64,000 nt of DNA from RHKX01 sp963823565 (GCA_963823565.1 CAWGLR010000003.1:558001-622000); one strand, 5' to 3'; positions 1 to 8,283 are shown, counted from the stretch's first letter. Numbers and translations: made by a program. The notes: a model not told the origin generated them from the sequence alone.

Positions 1-2
1 AC

Positions 3-704
3 ATCGAGGTCGTCCGCGAGATCGTCGCCCGCCAGGGCCCGCTCGAGCACCGGGGCAAGCACTACACGCTGCCGATCGAGGGCGGGACCGGCCAGGGCAA
101 GGCGCTGAAGCTCAACTTCCATCCCGTCCGCAACGAGATCCCGGTGTTCGTCGGGGCGATCGGCCGCAAGTCGGTGGAGATGGCCGCCGAGATCTGCGAC
201 GGCTGGATCCCGATCTTCTTCAGCCCCGACGCCTTCGAGGACACGTGGGGTGAGCACCTCGCGCGCGGGTTCGAGAAGGGCGGCCGGACGCGCGCCGATC
301 TCGAGGTGAGCCCTTCGATCCAGGTGGCGATCGACGGCGACGTCGAGACCGCCCGCAACGTCGTCAAGGCCGGGCTGCTGCTCTACCTCGGCGGGATGGG
401 CAGCCGTGAGACGAACTTCTACGTCGACCTCGCCTGCCGCTTCGGCTTCGAGGAGGACGCGCTGCGGATCCAGTCGCTGTTCCTCGACGGCAAGCGCGAC
501 GAGGCCTTCCAGGCGATCCCCGACGAGCTCGTCGACGCCACCTCGCTCGTCGGCACCGAGGCCGAGGTCGCCGAACGGGTCGAGCGCTTCACCAAGATCG
601 GCGTCGACCGGCTGATCGCATCGCTCGTCCACGTCGACCAGGGCGAGCGGATGCACACGATGGAGCGGCTTGCGGCGATCGTCGGCGCCGGCGCTTCGAG
701 CTGA
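3..704 (+). CDS. LLM-class F420-dependent oxidoreductase, 5'-truncated by window edge
   Basis: The reading frame is open from base 3 and stops with TGA at 702-704; the N-terminus lies outside the window. The fragment reads as the C-terminal two thirds of a luciferase-like monooxygenase: the segment PVFVGAIGRKSVEMAAEICD followed by GWIPIFFSP is typical of the F420-dependent branch, where a TIM barrel binds coenzyme F420 and reduces or oxidises an unidentified substrate in the cytoplasm. A later stretch (TEAEVAERVERF) matches the usual C-terminal helix. The substrate cannot be told. The ATG at 144 is internal, since coding similarity continues upstream of it. Confidence 0.85.
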   Translation: MEVVREIVARQGPLEHRGKHYTLPIEGGTGQGKALKLNFHPVRNEIPVFVGAIGRKSVEMAAEICDGWIPIFFSPDAFEDTWGEHLARGFEKGGRTRADLEVSPSIQVAIDGDVETARNVVKAGLLLYLGGMGSRETNFYVDLACRFGFEEDALRIQSLFLDGKRDEAFQAIPDELVDATSLVGTEAEVAERVERFTKIGVDRLIASLVHVDQGERMHTMERLAAIVGAGASS

Positions 705-737
705 TCGTTCAGCTGTCGAGGCCCGCGCGGCGGCGGG

Positions 738-743
738 CATAAT
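738..743 (+). promoter_or_regulatory. -10 box of the kinase gene, leaderless spacing
   Basis: CATAAT is followed by 6 nt and then the ATG at 750. With transcription starting about 7 nt after the box, the mRNA would begin at the start codon. No Shine-Dalgarno sequence is present. Confidence 0.55.
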
Positions 744-749
744 CGCCTC

Positions 750-2813
750 ATGCCGGACCTGAATCCGGGATCGATCTTCGCCGGCCACCGCATCGAGGGG
801 GTCGCCGGGCGCGGCGGGATGGGGACCGTCTACCGCGCCACGCACATCGCGCTCGACCACGTCGTCGCGCTCAAGGTGATCTCGCCCGACCTCGCCGGCG
901 ACGAGGCCTTCCGCGAGCGCTTCCGCTCCGAGATCCGGATCGCGGTGTCGCTGCGCCACCCCAACGTCGTGCCCATCCATCACGCCGGCGAGGAGGACGG
1001 GCTGCTCTTCGTGACGATGGACCTGATCGACGGCCCCGACCTGCGCAGGCTGCTGATCATCGACGGCGCGATGGAGCCCGAGCGGGCGAGCTCGCTGGTC
1101 GCCCAGGTGGCGTCCGCGCTCGACGTCGCCCACTCGCGCGGGCTGGTCCACCGCGACATCAAGCCGGGCAACGTCCTCGTCGAGAAGCGGCCCGAGGGCG
1201 AGCACGCCTACCTCACCGACTTCGGCCTCGCCAAGCGGTTCGACCAGGCGACGGTGAGCGGCGCGCAGCTCACCGGCACGGGCGCATTCGTCGGCACGCT
1301 CGACTACGTCGCCCCCGAGCAGATCCGCGGCGACCGCGTCGACGCGCGCACCGACGTCTACGCCCTCGGCTGCGTCCTCTACGAGACCCTCGCCGGAAAG
1401 CCGCCCTTCGGCGACCGCGAGGAGAACGTCGCCAAGATCTACGCCCACCTCCAGGACGAGCCGCCCTGGGTCCCCGGCGAGGCCGACGGCGCCCTCGACG
1501 AGGTGATCGGCCGCGCGCTCGCCAAGGAGCCGCGCGAGCGCTTCCCCTCCGCCGGCGACCTCGCCCGGGCGGCGGTCGCCGCCTCGTCGGGGACGCACTC
1601 GCAGGTGAGCGAGCGCAGCGTCGCGACCGGCGCCGCCGCGCCGGAGAGCGGGGCGCCGGTGGCGATCCCGATCGGCGACACCGTCGAAGCGGCGCCGCCG
1701 GAGTCGTCGGGAGGAGGCGGCGCGCCGCCGACGGCCCCCGCCGAGCCGGCGCCGACCGAGCCGGGGGAGCCGCCGACGGGCGCGGTGACCGAGCGCGCGC
1801 CGGCGCCGGCGCCGGGAGGCGGCCCGCGGTGGGGGCGCATCGCCGGCGCCCTCGCTGCGGTCGCGGCCGTGGTCGTCGCCGTGGTGCTGCTCGCCGGTGG
1901 CGGGGGAGGGGGGGACGGCGGTTCGGGCGGTTCGGCAGCCATTTCCGAACCGACCAGGGAGGGGGCGCCGGCGGACGTTGCGGGGTTCCCGGTCGGGGTG
2001 GCTGTGAACGGGGACCTCGTCACCGTCGCCAGCCGCGACGGGACGCTGGCTTCAGTGGGCAAGGAGAGCCATCAGGTCGAGGGAACTCCCTTCGACCTGC
2101 GGGCTCCCGCAGAGGACGTCGTCGTCGACGGGTCGACGGCGTGGGTGAGCCTCTGGAAAGACAACAAGGTCGCCGAGGTCTCCCTCGATGATCAGGGGAT
2201 TCCGACATCCGTGGCGCGAACGATCGACGTCGGCACGGAGCCGCGCGGGATGGTCCTGGGTCAGGACGTCGTCTGGGTGGCGAACCTGCGCTCCGCCTCC
2301 CTCACCGCCATTCCGAAGTCGGGTGAGGATCCGACCCAGATCGACCTGCCCGCCGGAACGCAGCCCGCCGATGTGGACTTCACCGCCGACTCGCTCTGGG
2401 TCAGCGACCGGAAGGGGAACAGGGTGCTCAAGGTCACTCAGGCCACCGGGGAGGTGACCGAGAAGATCGAGGTGGGCGCCGCTCCTAAGGGCATCGCGGT
2501 CCTCGATGACGATGTCTGGGTCGCGAACGCCGAGAGCGGCTCGGTGACGCGGATCAGCGCCGACGGCACTGCGAAGGACTTCGAGGTCGGTGGAACCCCG
2601 CGCGGCGTCGAGGCGGGCTTCGGGCGCATATGGGTCGCCAACGGAGGCACCGAGGATGGAGGCGACGGCGCCGTCGACCTCATCGATCCCGCCGACCCGG
2701 CGAACTTCGCGACGGTGGACATCCCCGGGTCCCCCGAGGAGGTCGCGGTGGGCCCGAACCACGTCTGGGTGACCACTGGCGAGGGTGACCAAGTGGTTCA
2801 GATCACCCCTTAG
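750..2813 (+). CDS. Membrane Ser/Thr protein kinase with extracytoplasmic beta-propeller
   Basis: A 687-residue Hanks-type kinase. The kinase domain spans about residues 10-275, with glycine loop GRGGMG (20-25), ATP lysine K42 in VALKV, catalytic HRDIKPGN (134-141), DFG (157-159) and APE (188-190), so it should be active. A Pro/Ala/Glu-rich juxtamembrane stretch (about 280-355) leads to one hydrophobic helix near 362-382. A Gly-rich linker and repeated VWVAN/VWVS strands (about 410-687) follow, resembling YVTN/Vgb-type propeller blades. The PASTA domains usual in such kinases are absent, so the propeller is the likely sensor. It is monocistronic, with a terminator-like hairpin after the stop. 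Confidence 0.9.
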   Translation: MPDLNPGSIFAGHRIEGVAGRGGMGTVYRATHIALDHVVALKVISPDLAGDEAFRERFRSEIRIAVSLRHPNVVPIHHAGEEDGLLFVTMDLIDGPDLRRLLIIDGAMEPERASSLVAQVASALDVAHSRGLVHRDIKPGNVLVEKRPEGEHAYLTDFGLAKRFDQATVSGAQLTGTGAFVGTLDYVAPEQIRGDRVDARTDVYALGCVLYETLAGKPPFGDREENVAKIYAHLQDEPPWVPGEADGALDEVIGRALAKEPRERFPSAGDLARAAVAASSGTHSQVSERSVATGAAAPESGAPVAIPIGDTVEAAPPESSGGGGAPPTAPAEPAPTEPGEPPTGAVTERAPAPAPGGGPRWGRIAGALAAVAAVVVAVVLLAGGGGGGDGGSGGSAAISEPTREGAPADVAGFPVGVAVNGDLVTVASRDGTLASVGKESHQVEGTPFDLRAPAEDVVVDGSTAWVSLWKDNKVAEVSLDDQGIPTSVARTIDVGTEPRGMVLGQDVVWVANLRSASLTAIPKSGEDPTQIDLPAGTQPADVDFTADSLWVSDRKGNRVLKVTQATGEVTEKIEVGAAPKGIAVLDDDVWVANAESGSVTRISADGTAKDFEVGGTPRGVEAGFGRIWVANGGTEDGGDGAVDLIDPADPANFATVDIPGSPEEVAVGPNHVWVTTGEGDQVVQITP

Positions 2814-2859
2814 GACGAGTGGCGCGAAACGATTGAGGGCGGTTGTTTCTCGCCAACGA

Positions 2860-2889
2860 CCGAAGACCCCGCCGGAGCGGGGCCTTCGG
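2860..2889. terminator. Strong hairpin between convergent genes
   Basis: CCGAAG-A-CCCCGC, loop CGGA, GCGGGG-C-CTTCGG: a 12-bp stem with one A-C mismatch and no U-tract. It lies between the 3' ends of the kinase gene (+) and the secreted-protein gene (-), so it may stop transcription both ways. Confidence 0.65.
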
Positions 2890-2938
2890 ATGATTGGCGT
2901 GTTTCGCTACCCGGGGTGGCGGAATCCGCCAAACATGG

Positions 2939-3529
2939 CTACTTGACGTTGCCTTCGATGAGCATCCAGCAGCCGTCGTCGTGGGACGGGGCCGTGAACA
3001 TGCTCGAGGGGGTCAGCGGCGGGTCGAACAGGAGGGTGTTGTCGCCGCCCGAGCTGCACCGGAGGGTGCTGGTCCGCTTCGCGACGATCGCCAGCTGGGC
3101 GCCCTTCTTGACGCCCATCGGACGGTCGAGCTTGAACTTCTCGACGTCGTAGGTGCCGTCGTCGGGGCCGGTCTGCCCCTCGTAGCTGATCCGCGGGCCC
3201 TGCTCGAGGACCTTGGCGGAGTTGTCGTTGCGGACCTTGACGAGCTGGAGCTTGAAGCTGCCGGCCTCGCCGGCGATCAGCTTGATGCTCTTGAGCTCGC
3301 CGCTCTTGGGCGCCTTCTCGCCGCCGGGGTTGCCGTAGGCGTCGTTGAGGACCCAGGTGCACTTGTGGTTGGGCTGGGCGTAGTCGCACGGATGGGCCGT
3401 GCCGGCGTTCGACGGCTGGACGTCGGGCTTGACGTCGGCGCCGAAGCTCGCGGCCGAGGCGGTGCCGGCGCCGACGAGGGCGGCGGCGGTGACGGCCAGG
3501 GCGGTGAGGGTCTTGGTGCGCCTGAACAT
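2939..3529 (-). CDS. Secreted protein of unknown function
   Basis: The start is set at the ATG of 3529 because an AAGGGAG Shine-Dalgarno precedes it and the protein then opens with a clean signal peptide: MFRRTK, a hydrophobic stretch (ALAVTAAALVGAG) and an ASA-AS cleavage region near residue 24-27. A longer frame runs upstream to 3784 but crosses palindromic intergenic DNA and is not accepted. The mature part of about 170 residues has five visible cysteines (for example HPCDYAQPNHKC and LRCSS) and reads like a small disulfide-stabilised beta protein. I do not recognise the family. Unlike most genes nearby it has a leader with a ribosome site. Confidence 0.8.
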   Translation of the reverse strand: MFRRTKTLTALAVTAAALVGAGTASAASFGADVKPDVQPSNAGTAHPCDYAQPNHKCTWVLNDAYGNPGGEKAPKSGELKSIKLIAGEAGSFKLQLVKVRNDNSAKVLEQGPRISYEGQTGPDDGTYDVEKFKLDRPMGVKKGAQLAIVAKRTSTLRCSSGGDNTLLFDPPLTPSSMFTAPSHDDGCWMLIEGNVK

Positions 3530-3894
3530 GTCTCTGTCTCCCTTGTGGTCTGTTCTCCGCGGCGAGGTCCGTCGCGGTGAACCCAGGATCGGCCGGAAGG
3601 AGCCCCGCGCCCATCCCGTCGCGGGCGGGAGCCGGACCGCCCGGCGGGTGGTCGTCCTCACCCCGCGGGGTGAGGGCGGTTCGCTGGCGCCTCCGCTCGT
3701 CGCCGAGCCAGTGGTGGGCGATGGGCTGGGGAGGGGAGTGGGTGGGACGTTCCTGCGCCGCTCCCGGCCCCGTGCTGGGGTCACTCAGTTCGGCATTTCG
3801 TGGTCAGCGACCCCAGCAGGTGGGGGGCGGGGTGTAAACAGGGCCGATGGTTCCTTTCGGCGGATGGACCGCCTTTTCGAACCATGGGGACGTG
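3530..3894. other. 365-bp intergenic region rich in palindromes
   Basis: No gene is seen. It lies between the stop of the FHA gene and the start of the secreted-protein gene, both on the minus strand. It holds a perfect 18-bp palindrome CTCACCCCGCGGGGTGAG (3657-3674) flanked by further GC-rich inverted repeats, and a dispersed stem-loop at 3774-3817 that recurs near 33.25 kb. It must also contain the promoter of the secreted-protein gene. Confidence 0.6.
3774..3817. repeat. Dispersed palindromic element, copy 1
   Basis: GCTGGGGTCACTCA, a loop of about 16 nt, TCAGCGACCCCAGC. The core 3777-3814 is 38 bp and matches a second copy at 33251-33288 in length, both stem arms and part of the loop (AGTTCG...ATT.CGT). 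It lies downstream of the FHA gene's stop codon. Confidence 0.6.
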
Positions 3895-4578
3895 CTAGAG
3901 GTCCCGCTCGGCGATCACGCCGCTGCCCATCGCCCGCTGCACCAGCGCCACCCGCTTGCCGGACTGCGCCACGTCGGCGAGGTCGAACTTCTCGAATAGC
4001 GCCCGCAGGTGGGTCTTGACGGCGTCGACGGAGAGGTGGAGCTCGGCTGCGATCTCGGCGTTCGTCGCCGGCGTCGCGAACGGCGCTCCCCCCTTGAACG
4101 GGCGGCAGAGCGACACCAGGACCCGCTTCTGCGCAGGCGAGACGCCGGCGGCGCTGAGGGCGTCGGTCGCGATCACGGTCGACTCGCGGGCCGCGGCCTC
4201 CGGCACGCGGAAGTTGATGCGGCTGCGGCCGACCCGGACCACGTCGCCGTCGCGGAGGCGCTTGCGCCCGCTCACCCGCTCCTCGTTGACGAAGGTGCCG
4301 TTCCGGGAGATGCCGTCGTCGAGGATCGTGCACTCGGGGCCGACGAACTCGAGCTGGGCGTGCAGGCCGGAGACCTCCGCGTCGCCGCCCAGCGCCAGGT
4401 CGGCCGAGGGGCTGCGCCCGATCCACAGGGTCCCCCGCTCGCCCTCGATCGGGAGGATTCGCTGCTGGTCGCCGTCGTCGCGGTAGATCAGCAGCGGAAC
4501 GCCGAGTCGCTCCATCTCTATCTGCTGTTTCAGCTCGACCGCGCTCTGCGGTCGCGGCGCCGGCGTCGGGTCCGACAT
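3895..4578 (-). CDS. FHA-domain regulator with LuxR-like HTH
   Basis: A 227-residue protein. The FHA domain (about 50-120) shows WIGRS, VSGLHAQL and NGTFVN, the phosphothreonine-binding signature residues. The C-terminus (about 165-205) is a GerE/LuxR-like helix-turn-helix, NAEIAAELHLSVDAVKTHL. Such proteins read the phosphorylation state set by Ser/Thr kinases and bind DNA; the kinase at 750-2813 is a plausible partner, by inference only. The start at 4578 (MSDPTPAP) is chosen over longer frames because a TAGCTT box sits 7 nt upstream. It is divergent from pntAA with 70 bp between starts. Confidence 0.85.
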   Translation of the reverse strand: MSDPTPAPRPQSAVELKQQIEMERLGVPLLIYRDDGDQQRILPIEGERGTLWIGRSPSADLALGGDAEVSGLHAQLEFVGPECTILDDGISRNGTFVNEERVSGRKRLRDGDVVRVGRSRINFRVPEAAARESTVIATDALSAAGVSPAQKRVLVSLCRPFKGGAPFATPATNAEIAAELHLSVDAVKTHLRALFEKFDLADVAQSGKRVALVQRAMGSGVIAERDL

Positions 4579-4585
4579 GGCGGCC

Positions 4586-4591
4586 AAGCTA
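4586..4591 (-). promoter_or_regulatory. -10 box of FHA gene, leaderless spacing
   Basis: TAGCTT on the minus strand, 7 nt before the ATG at 4578. Confidence 0.55.
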
Positions 4592-4630
4592 CCGCGAGCG
4601 GGCGCGCCGCGCCGTCGAGCAGCGCTCGGA

Positions 4631-4636
4631 TAAGGT
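4631..4636 (+). promoter_or_regulatory. Probable -10 box of the pnt operon
   Basis: TAAGGT lies 12 nt before the pntAA ATG, which would leave a leader of only about 5 nt. No Shine-Dalgarno sequence is visible. Confidence 0.4.
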
Positions 4637-4648
4637 GCCCGGCCGCAA

Positions 4649-5770
4649 ATGAGGATCGGAGTCCCGAAAGAGACGCTGCAGGGGGAGCGCCGAGTGGCGC
4701 TGATCCCGGACACCGTCAAGTCGCTGAAGGCGAAGGAGCTCGACGTCGTCGTCGAGTCTGGCGCCGGCGTCGAGTCCGGCCATCCCGACGAGCAGTACAC
4801 CGAGGCCGGCGCCGAGATCGGCGATCCGTGGGGCGCCGACATCGTCCTCCGGGTCGCGACGCCGACGACCGAGGAGATCGGCCGCGTCGGCTCCGGCAAG
4901 GTCCTGATCGGCTTCCTGGCGCCGCTCACCGCCACCGACACGACCAAGGCGCTGCGGTCGGGGAACGTCACCAGCTTCGCCGTCGAGGCGATCCCGCGGA
5001 TCACTCGCGCGCAGGCGATGGACGCGCTCTCCTCGCAGGCCAACGTGGCCGGCTACGCCGCCACCCTCCTCGCCGCCCGCGAGGCCGGCCGCTTCTTCCC
5101 GATGATGACCACGGCGGCGGGCACGGTCTCGCCGGCGAAGGTCCTGGTCCTCGGCGCCGGCGTCGCCGGCCTGCAGGCGATCGCGACGGCGAAGCGCCTC
5201 GGCGCGGTCGTCAGCGGATTCGACATCCGTCGCGCCGCCTGGGAGCAGATCTCCTCGCTCGGCGGCCGGCCGCTCGAGCTCGACTTCATCCCCGACGCCG
5301 AGGACGAGGGCGGCTATGCCCGGCCGCTCACCGACGAGGAGAACGAGCAGGTCCGCGAGGCGCTCGCCGAGAACGCCGCCCGCCAGGACGTGATCATCAC
5401 GACCGCGCAGATCCCCGGCCGCCCGGCGCCGACGCTGCTGACCGCGCAGGCCGTCCACAACATGTCTCCGGGGTCGGTGATCGTCGACCTCGCCGGCGAC
5501 AGCGGCGGCAACTGCGAGCTGAGCAGGGCGGGGGAGACCGTCGAGGAGGGCGGCGTCAAGGTCATCGCCCCGCGCAACCTCGCGAGTGACATGGCCGCCC
5601 ACGCCTCTCAGCTCTACTCGAAGAACCTCGAGAACTTCATCGGGCTGATCGTCGGCGAGGACGGATCGCTCGACCTGAACTTCGACGACGAGGTCGTCGC
5701 CGGCGCCTGCCTGACGCACGAGGGCGAGATCAAGAACGAGCGAGCGAAGTCCGTGGTGGAGGGCGCCTGA
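4649..5770 (+). CDS. pntAA: NAD(P) transhydrogenase subunit alpha 1
   Basis: A 373-residue soluble NAD(H)-binding subunit of proton-translocating transhydrogenase. The N-terminal MRIGVPKET and the motif SGAGVESG.PDEQY are family hallmarks. The Rossmann motif VLVLGAGVAGLQAIATAKRL (about residues 165-184) binds NAD. The enzyme couples hydride transfer from NADH to NADP+ to proton entry and so supplies NADPH. The alpha subunit is split in two genes, the Rhodospirillum-type arrangement, rather than fused as in E. coli. It overlaps pntAB by one base (TGATG), implying translational coupling. Confidence 0.95.
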   Translation: MRIGVPKETLQGERRVALIPDTVKSLKAKELDVVVESGAGVESGHPDEQYTEAGAEIGDPWGADIVLRVATPTTEEIGRVGSGKVLIGFLAPLTATDTTKALRSGNVTSFAVEAIPRITRAQAMDALSSQANVAGYAATLLAAREAGRFFPMMTTAAGTVSPAKVLVLGAGVAGLQAIATAKRLGAVVSGFDIRRAAWEQISSLGGRPLELDFIPDAEDEGGYARPLTDEENEQVREALAENAARQDVIITTAQIPGRPAPTLLTAQAVHNMSPGSVIVDLAGDSGGNCELSRAGETVEEGGVKVIAPRNLASDMAAHASQLYSKNLENFIGLIVGEDGSLDLNFDDEVVAGACLTHEGEIKNERAKSVVEGA

Positions 5771-6099
5771 TGGATCTGATCACCGAAGTGACGATCTTCG
5801 TCCTCGCGGCCTTCGTCGGCTTCGAGGTCATCTCGAAGGTCCCCTCGACCCTGCACACGCCGCTGATGTCGCAGACGAACGCGATCCACGGCATCGTCAT
5901 GCTCGGCGGCCTGATCGTCGCCGGCTACGCCGACGACGGCCTCGAGTACGTGATCGGCTTCATCGCGATCGCCTTCGGCGCGATCAACATCGTCGGCGGC
6001 TTCATGGTCACCGACCGGATGCTCGGCATGTTCAGCCGCAAGAAGCCGGCGAAGCCCTCCGACGCCGACTCGCCCGCCCAGCCGGGCGCGGGGAGCTGA
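5770..6099 (+). CDS. pntAB: NAD(P) transhydrogenase subunit alpha 2 (membrane)
   Basis: A 109-residue membrane subunit with three hydrophobic helices (near residues 5-22, 38-55 and 60-82). The conserved HTPLMSQTNAIHGIV segment belongs to the proton channel half contributed by the alpha subunit. The tail is short and charged (FSRKKPAKPSDADS). The start ATG overlaps the pntAA stop and the gene sits 7 bp before pntB, so all three are co-transcribed and translated together. Confidence 0.95.
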   Translation: MDLITEVTIFVLAAFVGFEVISKVPSTLHTPLMSQTNAIHGIVMLGGLIVAGYADDGLEYVIGFIAIAFGAINIVGGFMVTDRMLGMFSRKKPAKPSDADSPAQPGAGS

Positions 6100-6106
6100 C
6101 CCCGCG

Positions 6107-7525
6107 ATGAGCCCGATCGCCGTGCTCACCCCCGGTGGCGACGCCGCGACGCTGCTCTACATCGTCTCCTTCTCGCTGTTCATCTTCGGCATCCGCCGCG
6201 GCACCCACCCGACCACCGCAAAGCAGGGCAACCTGATCGCCGCCGTCGGCATGGCCATCGCGGTCGTGACGACGCTGCTGCTCGACGGCATCGGCAACTG
6301 GGGGATCATCGTCGGCGGCCTGGTCGTCGGCTCGGCGGTCGGCGCGGTCGCCTCGATCCGCGTCCAGATGACCCAGATGCCGCAGATGGTCGCGCTCTAC
6401 AACGGCGTCGGCGGCGGCGCCGTCGCGCTGATCGCCTGGTCGGAGTTCCGGCACGGCCTATCGATCGGCTCCGAGTTCCCGCTCGAGGAGTTCGTGCCGA
6501 TCCTCTTCGCCGCGGTGATCGGCTCGATCTCCTTCTGGGGCTCGAACGTCGCCTTCGGGAAGCTCCAGGACCTGATCCCGACGCAGCCGGTCGCGCTGCC
6601 CGGGCAGCAGGCCATCAACGCGCTGCTGCTGCTGTTCGTGATCGCCGTCTGCGTGGTCCTCGGCATCGACCACGCCGACGATCCCTCCCAGCTCCTCTTC
6701 GTCCTGATCCTCGTCGCGGCGGCGCTGCTCGGCGTCTTCGCCGTGATGCCGATCGGCGGCGCCGACATGCCCGTCGTGATCTCGCTGCTGAACGCGGCGA
6801 CCGGGCTCTCGGCCGCGGCCGCGGGTTTCTCGCTCGACAACGTCGCGCTGATCGTCGCCGGCACCCTCGTCGGCTCGTCGGGAACGATCCTGACGATGGA
6901 GATGGCGACGGCGATGAACCGCTCCGTCGCCAACATCCTCTTCGCGGGGTTCGGCGGCGCGCCGACCGGCGGCGGCGCTCCGGGGGAGGAGCGGCCGCAC
7001 CGCTCGATCGGCGCCCAGGACGCGGCGATCTCGCTGGCCTACGCCGACTCGGTCGTGATCGTCCCCGGCTACGGCCTCGCCGTCGCCCAGGCCCAGCACG
7101 CGATCAAGGAGCTCGCCAACGAGCTCGAGAAGCGCGGCGTCGAGGTCCGCTACGCGATCCATCCCGTAGCCGGCCGCATGCCGGGCCACATGAACGTCCT
7201 GCTCGCCGAGGCCGACGTGCCCTACGAGAAGCTCGTCGAGATGGACGACATCAACCCCGAGATGCCGCGCACCGACGTCGCCGTCGTCATCGGCGCCAAC
7301 GACGTCACCAACCCGGCCGCGAAGGACGATCCCAACAGCCCGATCGCGGGGATGCCGATCATCGAGGTCGCCGACGCCCAGCAGGTGATCGTCATCAAGC
7401 GCTCGCTGAGCCCCGGCTTCGCCGGCATCGACAACGACCTCTTCTACATGGACAAGACCGCGATGCTGTTCGGCGACGCCAAGAAGGCGGCGCAGGACAT
7501 CGCCGCCGAGGTCAGCAGGCTCTAG
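6107..7525 (+). CDS. pntB: NAD(P) transhydrogenase subunit beta
   Basis: A 472-residue subunit with about eight or nine transmembrane helices in the first 270 residues and a C-terminal NADP(H)-binding domain (about 290-472). Visible signatures are VPGYGLAVAQAQHAIKEL, IHPVAGRMPGHMNVLLAEA, GANDVTNPAA and IKRSLSPGFAGIDN.LFY. It completes the proton channel with PntAB and binds NADP in the domain that docks on PntAA. Length and motifs are standard. A new unit begins just downstream with its own promoter-like box. Confidence 0.96.
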   Translation: MSPIAVLTPGGDAATLLYIVSFSLFIFGIRRGTHPTTAKQGNLIAAVGMAIAVVTTLLLDGIGNWGIIVGGLVVGSAVGAVASIRVQMTQMPQMVALYNGVGGGAVALIAWSEFRHGLSIGSEFPLEEFVPILFAAVIGSISFWGSNVAFGKLQDLIPTQPVALPGQQAINALLLLFVIAVCVVLGIDHADDPSQLLFVLILVAAALLGVFAVMPIGGADMPVVISLLNAATGLSAAAAGFSLDNVALIVAGTLVGSSGTILTMEMATAMNRSVANILFAGFGGAPTGGGAPGEERPHRSIGAQDAAISLAYADSVVIVPGYGLAVAQAQHAIKELANELEKRGVEVRYAIHPVAGRMPGHMNVLLAEADVPYEKLVEMDDINPEMPRTDVAVVIGANDVTNPAAKDDPNSPIAGMPIIEVADAQQVIVIKRSLSPGFAGIDNDLFYMDKTAMLFGDAKKAAQDIAAEVSRL

Positions 7526-7561
7526 ATGGCCCCGGGATTGCTTTTCCGCCTCGACCGGGCG

Positions 7562-7567
7562 TAGCTT
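7562..7567 (+). promoter_or_regulatory. -10 box, leaderless spacing
   Basis: TAGCTT followed by 7 nt and the ATG at 7575. This supports that ATG over the TTG at 7566, which overlaps the box. Confidence 0.5.
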
Positions 7568-7574
7568 GCGCGAC

Positions 7575-7931
7575 ATGGCGGACCTGAGAATCGCCCCGAG
7601 CCGGCAGTCCCGGCTCCCGACCCTCGAGGAGGCCGAGGGCTGGGTCGGCTGGAGGGTCGACGACATCAACGGCTCCGCGGTCGGCGAGGTCGAGTGCATC
7701 TGCCGTGACGCCGCCGGCTGCCCGGCCTGGCTCGTGGTCGGCGAGGACCACGTCGACGGGCGCCACCGCTACGCCGTCCCCGCCGCCGATGCGGTCGGTT
7801 GCGTCGGCCGTGTCTGGAGCCCGCATCAGCGGCGCCAGATCCGCACCGCGCGGATCACCGGCGAGCGGGTCGACCCCTGGGACCAGGACCGCCTCCTCGC
7901 CCACTACGCGCAGGGGCGTCCGGCGGCCTGA
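7575..7931 (+). CDS. PRC-barrel domain protein (paralogue 1)
   Basis: A 118-residue soluble protein whose N-terminal 90 residues resemble a PRC-barrel: EEAEGWVGWRVDDINGSAVG, then CPAWLVVGED, then a strand pair ending in VWSPHQRRQI. Two paralogues in this window (43331-43729 and 44361-45328) share the pattern EA..W.G..(V/L)DD..G..VG..E followed by W.(V/L)V. PRC-barrels are small beta-barrel interaction modules (RimM, photosynthetic reaction centre H subunit, haloarchaeal CdpB). The partner here is unknown. It is convergent with the LapA-like gene. Confidence 0.75.
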   Translation: MADLRIAPSRQSRLPTLEEAEGWVGWRVDDINGSAVGEVECICRDAAGCPAWLVVGEDHVDGRHRYAVPAADAVGCVGRVWSPHQRRQIRTARITGERVDPWDQDRLLAHYAQGRPAA

Positions 7932-7940
7932 GGCCCTGGG

Positions 7941-8222
7941 CTACTCCCGCTCGTGCTCGTCGCGACGCCGCGAGTGGGCGCGGACTCGCGGCAGCAACCA
8001 GCCGACGAGCGCTCCGAGCACGAATGCGATCAGCAGGCCGAAGAAGAGCGGCGTCTCGGTGTTGGCGAAGAAGAAGTTGAACTCGACCTTCTGCGAGTTC
8101 TGGACGATCAGGATCAGCGCCAGGATCGCCGCGATCGCGGCCAGCCACAGTCGCACCTGACGGCCGGTGTCCTTCTGAGCGCGTCCGAGCGGGTCGCGCG
8201 GGTCTCTCCTCTGGTCCGCCAT
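7941..8222 (-). CDS. LapA-domain (DUF1049) membrane protein
   Basis: A 93-residue protein with two hydrophobic helices, about residues 24-42 and 57-78, separated by a short loop QNSQKVEFNFFFANTETPL that is diagnostic of the LapA/DUF1049 family. The tail is basic (RVRAHSRRRDEHERE). E. coli LapA works with LapB in lipopolysaccharide regulation, but actinobacterial members have no assigned role. It is divergent from the pilin-like gene at 8296. Confidence 0.85.
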   Translation of the reverse strand: MADQRRDPRDPLGRAQKDTGRQVRLWLAAIAAILALILIVQNSQKVEFNFFFANTETPLFFGLLIAFVLGALVGWLLPRVRAHSRRRDEHERE

Positions 8223-8231
8223 CAGTCGTCG

Positions 8232-8237
8232 AATCTA
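8232..8237 (-). promoter_or_regulatory. -10 box of the LapA-like gene
   Basis: TAGATT on the minus strand, 9 nt before the ATG at 8222, giving a leader of 2-3 nt at most. Confidence 0.45.
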
Positions 8238-8283
8238 CCCGCATAAGTCACAGACGGCGCGCCACCCGTGACGCGACCGTCCC

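Noticed and set aside
3530..3784. Longer N-terminus for the secreted protein, starting at 3784
   Set aside because: It would bury the signal peptide 85 residues into the protein and translate the palindromic intergenic DNA. ATG 3529 has a Shine-Dalgarno and a standard signal peptide.
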